Positions 6,655 through 12,715 of a stretch of 13,026 nucleotides of DNA are shown here, piece after piece. The position numbers and the translations under genes are program-made. The DNA is from an uncultured Candidatus Saccharibacteria bacterium. GTDB lineage: Bacteria > Patescibacteria > Saccharimonadia > Saccharimonadales > UBA6022. A model generated the notes under the pieces. It searched no databases, was not told the DNA's origin, and saw only the letters and a program-made list of their open reading frames with translations. Every line of letters begins with the position of its first letter. Position 1 is the first letter of the stretch. Location: the NCBI GenBank assembly GCA_946886725.1, contig CAMPJF010000015.1, forward strand, positions 1 to 13,026, read 5' to 3'.

Positions 6655-7310
6655 ACGAGCAGTTAATCCTACGATCCAGTGAAATTATCTTAAGTATAGC
6701 GGCGATTTTGGCGACCGCGACGATCCTACTTGCGACCTGGCATGACCTGCGCGTAATGAGAAAACATAAAAAAACCAATGCAAACCACCCCATTCCATCT
6801 GCAGTAGTAATAGATAGTACGCCAATTACCTCAATCCGCACGCTGCCGCCAATCTTTGCAAAGCTGAGCAACGAAACAGTAAGAAAAGCGCTCGCTTGGC
6901 ATACGACTAAAATACGAGACGGCGGAAAGCGTAATAATTTTTTGTCATGCCATAACTTTACCGCCACCCTATTCGCGAGTATTGGTCTGCTGGCTTATAT
7001 AACAATACTGACATATTTCTTCTACACCGCCGCGACGCTACGCAGCAGCACTTTATTAACCCTCAGCTGGACTGGCGTCAGCTTATGGCTTGTGGCGATT
7101 GTATGGTCAAGCGAAAAGATATCGCTAGCTAAAAAAAGTGGGATAACATTCGCAGTTCCCTTTATGTATTTTGTTTTTTACGTACTATCGTTTCCTCGCT
7201 TAATAAGATGCACGATACAAACAGTAAAATTAGCCACGAAACTACTTACGCCCCGACTGCAGCAGCTTGCTACAGAAATGCAGCTTGAATTATACTCAAC
7301 AAGATTCTAG
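6651..7310 (+). CDS. Four-helix membrane protein, third gene of the sortase operon
   Basis: No family recognised with confidence. One membrane helix lies at about 11-30. A cytoplasmic basic segment follows (31-102, starting HDLRVMRKHKK, then HPIPSAVVID). Three more helices lie at about 103-127, 132-152 and 165-181, with a basic/amphipathic tail to 219. The layout (N-terminal helix, short soluble part beginning with P-x-x-AVVID, then C-terminal helices) recalls membrane-bound family-2 glycosyltransferases, but the soluble part is only about 70 residues and has no DxD or QxxRW motif. If related, it is a derivative without the catalytic core. The ATG overlaps the sortase TGA (ATGA), so translation is coupled. 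It may help substrate handling at the membrane; that is inferred from operon position only. Confidence 0.82.
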   Translation: MNEQLILRSSEIILSIAAILATATILLATWHDLRVMRKHKKTNANHPIPSAVVIDSTPITSIRTLPPIFAKLSNETVRKALAWHTTKIRDGGKRNNFLSCHNFTATLFASIGLLAYITILTYFFYTAATLRSSTLLTLSWTGVSLWLVAIVWSSEKISLAKKSGITFAVPFMYFVFYVLSFPRLIRCTIQTVKLATKLLTPRLQQLATEMQLELYSTRF

Positions 7311-7318
7311 GCATGACT

Positions 7319-7347
7319 TGGCCCCGAACGAAATTCGTCCGGGGCCA
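7319..7347. terminator. Hairpin between convergent operons
   Basis: TGGCCCCG (7319-7326) pairs with CGGGGCCA (7340-7347), extended by inner pairs (7328-7331 with 7335-7338) beyond one A·C mismatch. It lies 8 nt after the membrane-protein stop and 19 nt beyond the end of the Gam-like gene. There is no clear U-run on either side, so termination strength is uncertain. Confidence 0.65.
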
Positions 7348-7366
7348 CTAGTAAATACTGATAAAT

Positions 7367-7933
7367 TCACTTCTGCCGAAGCGGTCCGAAGTACCGACGT
7401 CGATACAGCTTAATTGGATCCTTAAACCCCTCGACATTGATATTCAGATGTTCAAACCGCGCAACAACAACACCGAATGCCGCAAGAAATCTTTTGATCG
7501 ATCTTGGCGCGTTAGCTATCGCACCTTCGTTTGCAGTTGGCGTATAAGTGATATACCTGTCGCCTCCCTTACGTCCTTCAAGTGCGGCAAGCATAGGCGA
7601 TTGATCTTTTGGCAGCTCAACAGCCTTTCGGACAAACCATTTAACTTGGCCGTTCGAGAGCGTAATGGTCTTGCCATGCTTTCGGCGCAATGACGATCGA
7701 TTTTCGGTCAAATATTGCTCAATTGCGTCATCTATCGCCTGGTCCACTTTTAATAGCGGCGAGACGACAGTCTTTTGAAGCGACAGGGCGTTTGCGCGTA
7801 TCGCCTGTAGCTGCGCAGTCGCCTCATCAATCTTCGGCTTGAGTTTTCGCTTTCTAGCGAACAGCGCATCGACTTCGTCTAGATTAGTTGGCACACTAAT
7901 AGGCAAATCCTCTACTGCTGGCTCATCAGCCAT
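7367..7933 (-). CDS. Phage Mu Gam-like DNA-end-binding protein
   Basis: It resembles the bacteriophage Mu Gam family, which binds double-stranded DNA ends and shields them from exonucleases, much like Ku. An N-terminal coiled coil (about 18-55, VDALFARKRKLKPKIDEAT) and a second helix lead into IEQYLTENRSSLRR (71-84) and GKTITLSNGQVKWF (87-100); this 'helix - Tyr - NR - KT..L..G...W' run is the Gam signature. The C-terminal part (101-188) is basic, ending LYRRRYFGPLRQK. At 188 residues it is close to Mu Gam (about 174). The ATG at 7933 has AGGAG 6 nt upstream, and a near-consensus promoter lies above. No phage genes flank it, so it looks like a resident cellular gene. It sits next to a membrane-anchored nuclease gene. 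The assignment is from motif memory. Confidence 0.72.
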   Translation of the reverse strand: MADEPAVEDLPISVPTNLDEVDALFARKRKLKPKIDEATAQLQAIRANALSLQKTVVSPLLKVDQAIDDAIEQYLTENRSSLRRKHGKTITLSNGQVKWFVRKAVELPKDQSPMLAALEGRKGGDRYITYTPTANEGAIANAPRSIKRFLAAFGVVVARFEHLNINVEGFKDPIKLYRRRYFGPLRQK

Positions 7934-7982
7934 ATTCTTCTCCTAATGTTGCAGGAACACCAGATTTAACTAGCTATGGCAA

Positions 7983-8012
7983 ATTATAAACTCGATGACA
8001 AGCGATGACAAG
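7983..8012 (-). promoter_or_regulatory. Promoter of the Gam-like gene with a 10-bp tandem repeat
   Basis: On the minus strand TTGTCA (8006-8011) and TATAAT (7983-7988) are 17 bp apart. The predicted start is 7976, giving a 43-nt leader with AGGAG. On the plus strand the 10-mer CGATGACAAG occurs twice in direct succession (7993-8002, 8003-8012); the -35 lies in one copy and the other fills the spacer. The repeat could be an operator or simply a duplication. Confidence 0.85.
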
Positions 8013-8026
8013 ACTAGAAATGAATA

Positions 8027-8058
8027 CACCCTGACCCAGTCGATACTGGGCCAGGGTG
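8027..8058 (-). terminator. Terminator hairpin of the HNH nuclease gene
   Basis: Arms 8027-8040 and 8045-8058 pair over 14 positions with one A·C mismatch and a 4-nt loop, CGAT. It lies just after the stop codon on the minus strand, followed by the modestly U-rich TATTCATTTC. It separates the nuclease gene from the promoter of the Gam-like gene. Confidence 0.8.
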
Positions 8059-8063
8059 GAAAG

Positions 8064-8780
8064 TTATGGCATTGGCATTTTTTGACCTGGACAGGTCGAA
8101 AGCACCTGAGTCATTGCATTCTTTTCGGGCTGCGTTACCCATAACTGATACTTAGCCTTGATAGCAATTTGCCGAGCAACGTACTGACACCGAAACGCTT
8201 TGTTCGGCGGTAGCCAGGTTGCAGCATCCGCATCTGATTTTTGCTGGTTGGTCGGGCCATCAACGGCTAGTAACTCGAGTGGGTCATTTGCAAACGCTAC
8301 CCTTTGTTCATAGGTGAGCGATTGCGCACCAGTTTGCCACGCATTGCTCAGTGCAACAACATGATCAATCTGCACGTCGTCACTAGTGTCAGCTCCTCGC
8401 GTGAACGCCACTGACTTACCAGTATACGGGTCGTTCAACAGTCCACTAACAACTTTACAACCCGCATCGTCCAACTGAATATCCACCAGATCGCGACGCA
8501 AAATGACATTACGTACATCGCAACCAGCCTGACTCTCCCATCCATCGCCAAATAAAGTACGTGAATATTCCGTATCTCCAGTCTTTGGCGCTCTACCCTT
8601 CACTGGCAGTTTTTCTAGGGCCTCAGCGGCATCACCACTTGGCGTCAGAGTTGTCGATGGTGTTTGCGGGGGAGAGACGCTTGGCTGCTGAAGGTTCGGA
8701 TGATACGCGATAACGATCACTGCGATCACTAACGCGATAAACGCGACTATAGATCGTCTGGTTTTATATGCACGTTTCAT
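8064..8780 (-). CDS. Membrane-anchored or secreted HNH nuclease (DUF1524 type)
   Basis: This is a predicted non-specific or DNA-directed endonuclease acting outside the cytoplasmic membrane. Basic residues 1-9 and a hydrophobic helix (10-26) form an uncleaved signal anchor or signal peptide; a Pro/Ser/Thr-rich linker follows (30-48). The catalytic region has QIDHVVAL with D139 and H140, AW..GA (147-152), FANDPLELLAV (163-173), TNQQKSD with N178 and K181, and WLPPNKAFRCQYV (189-201); this is the DUF1524/HNH pattern of secreted Actinobacteria-type nucleases. Four Cys (87, 108, 198, 230) could form disulfides. Its TATAAT -10 ends exactly 7 nt before the ATG and there is no Shine-Dalgarno site, so the mRNA should be leaderless. 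It may digest external DNA for nucleotides or assist DNA uptake. Confidence 0.9.
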   Translation of the reverse strand: MKRAYKTRRSIVAFIALVIAVIVIAYHPNLQQPSVSPPQTPSTTLTPSGDAAEALEKLPVKGRAPKTGDTEYSRTLFGDGWESQAGCDVRNVILRRDLVDIQLDDAGCKVVSGLLNDPYTGKSVAFTRGADTSDDVQIDHVVALSNAWQTGAQSLTYEQRVAFANDPLELLAVDGPTNQQKSDADAATWLPPNKAFRCQYVARQIAIKAKYQLWVTQPEKNAMTQVLSTCPGQKMPMP

Positions 8781-8786
8781 AAACTT

Positions 8787-8805
8787 ATTATACCTTTGTT
8801 ATAAT
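8787..8805. promoter_or_regulatory. Face-to-face divergent leaderless promoters of the HNH nuclease and M1 peptidase
   Basis: In the 31-bp gap (8781-8811) two consensus -10 boxes face each other: TATAAT on the minus strand (8787-8792) for the nuclease and TATAAT on the plus strand (8800-8805) for the peptidase. Each ends exactly 7 nt before its own start codon. Each gene's -35 region must lie in or near the other gene's start; TTCATA (8776-8781) is the plus -35 candidate with an 18-bp spacer. Confidence 0.8.
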
Positions 8806-8811
8806 AGATAG

Positions 8812-11337
8812 ATGAAGACAGTATCACGACTTATCCAACAATTTATCCCCGATCATTATCAGCTTTCGCTAACGATAGATCGAAAAGGTCGGGTTTTTAA
8901 AGGCCTGATCACCGTCAATGGCGAATCCACCGGTGATACCGGCAAGATTATTGTACACGCCAAAGAACTAACAGTCGAATCCGCCACTGTCGACGGCAAG
9001 ACAGCCGAATGGTCCTTAGGCGACAATGATGAGCTATCAATTCTCCACCCGGACGTCCTCACCGGAAAACATGTCGCTACTATCTCATTTAGCGGCAAAA
9101 TTAGCGATGCGATGCATGGTATGTATCCTTGTTACTACGAACATGATGGAGTAAAAAAAGAATTAATCGCTACTCAATTCGAAAGCCACCATGCCCGTGA
9201 AGTTTTTCCATGTATTGATGAGCCTGAAGCAAAAGCCACCTTCGATGTCACACTAGCTACCGAACAAGATGTAACTGTCCTAGGAAATATGCCCGTTCGT
9301 TCACAGAATACCCAAGATGACCTACTCGTCACCACGTTCGATACGACACCTCGCATGAGTACTTATCTGCTGGCATGGGTAACCGGTGAACTGCACCGAA
9401 AAACCGCTACCACCAAAAGCGGTGTTGAAGTTGGTATTTGGGCAACCCCAGCCCAGCCAATCGCTAGCCTTGATTTCGCACTCGATATTGCCGTACGAAC
9501 AATCAATTTCTTTGATGAATATTTCGACACAAAATATCCACTTCCTAAATCCGACCATGTTGCCCTCCCAGATTTTAGCAGTGGCGCCATGGAAAACTGG
9601 GGACTAATTACCTACCGCGAAACAACACTTCTTGCCGACCCAGCAACAACCAGCATTAGCAGCAAACACTACATTGCGACGGTTATCGCACACGAACTCA
9701 GCCATCAATGGTTTGGCAACCTTGTCACGATGGAATGGTGGAATAATTTATGGCTCAATGAAAGCTTCGCCACCTTGATGGAATATATCGCCATCGATGC
9801 ACTAGAACCCGATTGGAATGTCTGGCTTGATTTCTCCACCTCGGAAAGTATCATGGCGCTTCGCCGCGACGCGATTGACGGCGTACAGTCCGTACAAGTC
9901 GACGTCCATCATCCAGATGAAATTAGCACGCTATTTGACGGCGCAATCGTCTACGCCAAGGGTGCGAGGCTATTACGCATGTTACAACAATACATCGGCC
10001 ACGAAGCATTCCAGTCCGGCCTAAAAGAGTATTTTGCAGAGCATGCCTACAAAAATACCGTCGGTGAAGATTTATGGCGAGCGCTATCAAAAGCGAGCGG
10101 CAAAGATATCGCTGAATTTATGAACACTTGGATTACGCAGTCGGGCTATCCAGTTGTATCGGTCACTCATGATGGCTCGTCCGTACACCTAGCGCAGGAG
10201 CAGTTTTTCGTAGGCCCCCATCAGTCATCAGATAAGCTGTGGCCAATCCCCCTTAACTCTCCATGTACGGAAATGCCCGAGATACTCACTGAACGTGCTA
10301 CTACTATCGAACGCACGCACACGACGCCGCTACGCTTCAATGCCGGTGATACGGCACACTTCATCACTCACTACGATGTAAATTTACTTCGTCAGATTAT
10401 AGATGAAATTCAGACTGGCAACCTCAGTCCTCTCGATCGTCTGCAACTTTTGAACGAACATACGCTCCTTGCTCGCAGCGGCGTGATTAGCAGCGCCGAG
10501 CTCATCCCCTTGCTAGACGCCTACCGTAGCGAACAAACAGAATACGTCTGGGATATTATCGCAATGACCATCGGCGAGCTAAAGAAGTTCGTCGACAGCG
10601 ACGAAGCCAGCGAGAGACAACTGCGCGCACTATCGGCTAATCTTGCCCGTGAACAATACGAGCGGCTTGGCTGGACGACAATTTCCGGTGAAAGCGAATC
10701 GGACACGAAAATGCGTCCGACCATCCTAGGGCTTATGCTGTACGGTGAAGATCCAGAAGTTATCAAACAGGCAATCGAGCGATACCACGAGACATCAATA
10801 GAACAACTCGATCCGGAACTTCGCGCGTTAATCCTTAGTGCGGCCGTCCGGCACAGTGGTGATGATTCGATTATCGACACACTTCTTAAAAAGCATAAGT
10901 CAACCTCATCGGCTGAACTGCAGCAGGATATCGCAAGCGGGGTTACTTCGACTAAAGACATCTCTCGCCTAGTTACTATTCTGGATTTGATTAAAGATGA
11001 ATCCGTCATCCGACCGCAAGATGCGGCGCGATGGTTTGTATGGATAATCCGCGGCCGTGAAGGGCGCCCCCTGGCGTGGCAATGGCTACAGAATAACTGG
11101 ACGTGGATTGAAAAAACATTTAGCGGTGACAAAAGCTATGATGACTTCCCGCGGTACGCCGCAAGTAGCCTCGCAACACGCGATCAGTTAGACGAATATA
11201 AGAGATTCTTTAGCCCTATGCAGCATGTTGCTGCGCTGTCACGGGTCATAACGATGGGCGTTAGTGAGATTGAAGGACGCGTCGAACTCATCGAACGCGA
11301 CAAAGACGCCGTTCGCCGGGCATTAGCCGAGCTTTAA
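8812..11337 (+). CDS. pepN: M1 family zinc aminopeptidase
   Basis: A metallopeptidase that removes N-terminal residues from peptides, probably in the cytoplasm (no signal peptide). At 841 residues it is the usual length. An N-terminal beta-saddle domain (about 1-200) is followed by a thermolysin-like domain with the exopeptidase motif GAMENWG (258-264), zinc site HELSH (H294, E295, H298) plus E317 in WLNESFA, and catalytic Y381 in VYAKGARLLRM. A helical ERAP1_C-like C-terminal domain covers about 520-841. All catalytic residues are intact. There is no ribosome binding site; the TATAAT at 8800-8805 predicts a leaderless message. The last 15 bp overlap the convergent rnhB-yraN gene. Gene symbol follows the family, not proven orthology. 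Confidence 0.96.
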   Translation: MKTVSRLIQQFIPDHYQLSLTIDRKGRVFKGLITVNGESTGDTGKIIVHAKELTVESATVDGKTAEWSLGDNDELSILHPDVLTGKHVATISFSGKISDAMHGMYPCYYEHDGVKKELIATQFESHHAREVFPCIDEPEAKATFDVTLATEQDVTVLGNMPVRSQNTQDDLLVTTFDTTPRMSTYLLAWVTGELHRKTATTKSGVEVGIWATPAQPIASLDFALDIAVRTINFFDEYFDTKYPLPKSDHVALPDFSSGAMENWGLITYRETTLLADPATTSISSKHYIATVIAHELSHQWFGNLVTMEWWNNLWLNESFATLMEYIAIDALEPDWNVWLDFSTSESIMALRRDAIDGVQSVQVDVHHPDEISTLFDGAIVYAKGARLLRMLQQYIGHEAFQSGLKEYFAEHAYKNTVGEDLWRALSKASGKDIAEFMNTWITQSGYPVVSVTHDGSSVHLAQEQFFVGPHQSSDKLWPIPLNSPCTEMPEILTERATTIERTHTTPLRFNAGDTAHFITHYDVNLLRQIIDEIQTGNLSPLDRLQLLNEHTLLARSGVISSAELIPLLDAYRSEQTEYVWDIIAMTIGELKKFVDSDEASERQLRALSANLAREQYERLGWTTISGESESDTKMRPTILGLMLYGEDPEVIKQAIERYHETSIEQLDPELRALILSAAVRHSGDDSIIDTLLKKHKSTSSAELQQDIASGVTSTKDISRLVTILDLIKDESVIRPQDAARWFVWIIRGREGRPLAWQWLQNNWTWIEKTFSGDKSYDDFPRYAASSLATRDQLDEYKRFFSPMQHVAALSRVITMGVSEIEGRVELIERDKDAVRRALAEL

Positions 11338-12273
11338 GTAGTTTTTGACGACTGGTGGCTGGCCGCTGACGTCAACGGCCGCCAGTCGTAAATTCGCATC
11401 TTTGATTTTGTTTTTTAAGGCGTAATATTCGGCAGCAAATTTCATTTGACGATGCTTTTGCGCAGTGATTGCTGCCATTCCACCACCGTAATCATCCCGT
11501 TTACGGTATTTCACTTCCGTAAAATAGATTGTCTCATCATAGTAAGAAATAATATCGATTTCGCAGAATTTCGTTTTCCAGTTACGATCAATAATTTCAT
11601 GGCCTTGTTGCTTTAAATAGTTAACTGCGGCATCTTCGCCTGCGTCACCAATCTGCCTGGTTGTAATCGTATCTTGTTTTTTATCATTCATCACGGCGAG
11701 AGATGCATCACTCTTGTATTTGTGTAGCGGGGCAAATGACAAGCGATGTAGTGGCGTTACACCGTGTGTATCAATCGCAGCACGGTGCGCCGCCGTTCCG
11801 TAGCCGACATGTGATCCAAATTTATATGCCGGATACACTTCATCCTGCTGCGCCATATAGTTGTCACGAGCCACTTTGGCGATAATTGACGCCGCTGAAA
11901 CACTAGGTACTAATAAGTCGGCTTTTTTTAACGTCGTCACATATTCACCCTTGGACGTGTCTTTTAAAAAGTTAATCGTGCCGTCAATAACAATCTCGTG
12001 ATAGGGAGCCTTGATCTGTTCAACCGCCCGTTTTGTCGCTAATACCAATGCCGCCGACAAGCCAATCCTGTCAATCTCAGATGCATCCACCCAACCTAGG
12101 CCATACCCAGCAGCATCACGCCTGATAATGACGTCAAGTTCGTCACGTCGCTTCTTGGTAAGCTTCTTACTATCAGTCAGTCCGTCTATCTGGACACCAC
12201 CTAAAACGACCGCACCAATCACCAGCGGTCCCGCCCATGGCCCTCTTCCAACTTCGTCTATCCCAAGTATCAT
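11323..12273 (-). CDS. rnhB: RNase HII fused to a YraN-like nuclease domain
   Basis: One open frame of 316 residues joins two proteins that are usually separate. Residues 1-190 are RNase HII, which removes ribonucleotides from DNA: IDEVGRG with D6 and E7, VIDG with D97, and KADLLVPSVSAASIIAKVARD with D119 complete the DEDD site; the HVGYGT and HRLSF motifs are present. Residues about 203-316 match YraN (UPF0102), with a PD-(D/E)xK-like core: GDAGEDAA (E213), CEID (E238, D240) and FTEVKYR (E253, K255). The linker is short (191-202, KKQD). Length is full for both parts. Transcription probably starts at the ATG (TACAAT at 12280-12285). rplS lies further upstream, recalling the common rplS–rnhB–yraN order. 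Confidence 0.94.
   Translation of the reverse strand: MILGIDEVGRGPWAGPLVIGAVVLGGVQIDGLTDSKKLTKKRRDELDVIIRRDAAGYGLGWVDASEIDRIGLSAALVLATKRAVEQIKAPYHEIVIDGTINFLKDTSKGEYVTTLKKADLLVPSVSAASIIAKVARDNYMAQQDEVYPAYKFGSHVGYGTAAHRAAIDTHGVTPLHRLSFAPLHKYKSDASLAVMNDKKQDTITTRQIGDAGEDAAVNYLKQQGHEIIDRNWKTKFCEIDIISYYDETIYFTEVKYRKRDDYGGGMAAITAQKHRQMKFAAEYYALKNKIKDANLRLAAVDVSGQPPVVKNYLKLG
11349..11388 (+). other. Hairpin at the convergent ends of pepN and rnhB-yraN
   Basis: CGACTGG (11349-11355) pairs with CCAGTCG (11382-11388), and inside it GGCCG (11361-11365) pairs with CGGCC (11376-11380), with an asymmetric internal loop. It begins 12 nt after the pepN stop but lies within the last codons of rnhB-yraN. No U-run follows, so it may only be a weak terminator or a 3'-end stabiliser for pepN. 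Confidence 0.4.
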
Positions 12274-12279
12274 ATACCT

Positions 12280-12285
12280 ATTGTA
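12280..12285 (-). promoter_or_regulatory. -10 box of rnhB-yraN, leaderless geometry
   Basis: TACAAT on the minus strand ends exactly 7 nt before the ATG at 12273. No Shine-Dalgarno sequence fits between them. The -35 region is A-rich and matches poorly. Confidence 0.6.
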
Positions 12286-12290
12286 GTCTA

Positions 12291-12317
12291 TTGACTTTAT
12301 TATGTTTTAGTTATACT
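12291..12317 (+). promoter_or_regulatory. Promoter of the 85-residue gene
   Basis: TTGACT (12291-12296) and TATACT (12312-12317) are 15 bp apart, shorter than ideal. This is divergent from the rnhB-yraN promoter, with the -35 only 6 bp from the opposing -10. Confidence 0.5.
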
Positions 12318-12347
12318 GTATATATATTCCTACTACAAAGGGGCAAA

Positions 12348-12605
12348 ATGCCGGAACCAGATTGGAAAGCAGTTCTCGTCGACGTCAGGGAAAGGCTGGG
12401 ACAAGAACTCGCATCAGAACGCAAGAACAAGGATCTAGAGGCCCAACAATTAGGCTATGCGATTGTTCGGAGTCAAGATGCAGACACGTCATCTGCCGTC
12501 GCCAGAATTAAACAGCTGGATGCCAAAATCGATGGACTAAAATCAGGATACGATCTGACGAGCGGATATCTGAACGGTTCATACGTGCTACCCAAATCGA
12601 CCTAA
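12348..12605 (+). CDS. Hypothetical protein, 85 residues
   Basis: Not recognised. It is a soluble helical protein with no signal peptide. Residues 6-38 are strongly charged (VRERLGQELASERKNKDLEAQQ) and 47-66 look like a short coiled coil (ARIKQLDAKIDGL). The tail is polar and ends YVLPKST; this resembles a sorting motif by chance only, since no membrane helix follows. The start at 12348 is chosen because AAAGGGG lies 5 nt upstream; the open frame continues upstream into rnhB but without a promoter or ribosome site. It stands between rplS and rnhB-yraN in the opposite direction and has its own promoter and terminator, so it is an independent unit. Confidence 0.8.
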   Translation: MPEPDWKAVLVDVRERLGQELASERKNKDLEAQQLGYAIVRSQDADTSSAVARIKQLDAKIDGLKSGYDLTSGYLNGSYVLPKST

Positions 12606-12617
12606 AGGAATACTCTA

Positions 12618-12647
12618 TGGGGAGGCGCCCAATACCGCGCCTCCCCA
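12618..12647 (+). terminator. Rho-independent terminator of the 85-residue gene
   Basis: TGGGGAGGCGC (12618-12628) pairs perfectly with GCGCCTCCCCA (12637-12647) over an 8-nt loop, followed by CTTTTATTT. It lies 12 nt after the stop codon. Confidence 0.93.
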
Positions 12648-12664
12648 CTTTTATTTCACGAAAA

Positions 12665-12704
12665 ATAATAAAATCGCTCGATTAGAACCGAGCGATTTTA
12701 TTAT
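12665..12704 (-). terminator. Terminator of rplS
   Basis: A 16-bp perfect inverted repeat (12665-12680 with 12689-12704) has a GCTCG/CGAGC core and A/T-rich arms, with an 8-nt loop. It lies 11 nt beyond the L19 stop on the minus strand and ends in TTTATTATTTTT there. It can also act as a back-up terminator in the other direction. Confidence 0.9.
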
Positions 12705-12715
12705 ATCAAGCGATA

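Noticed and set aside
10521..11132. Minus-strand open frame of 203 codons inside pepN
   Set aside because: Ser/Arg/Cys-rich shadow of the M1 peptidase C-terminal domain, without initiation signals.
12237..12347. Upstream extension of the 85-residue gene to 122 residues
   Set aside because: It would run through the rnhB start and both promoters; AAAGGGG and a -35/-10 pair support the start at 12348.
12585..12605. LPKST at the C-terminus of the 85-residue protein as a sortase signal
   Set aside because: There is no signal peptide, and no hydrophobic helix or basic tail follows the motif.
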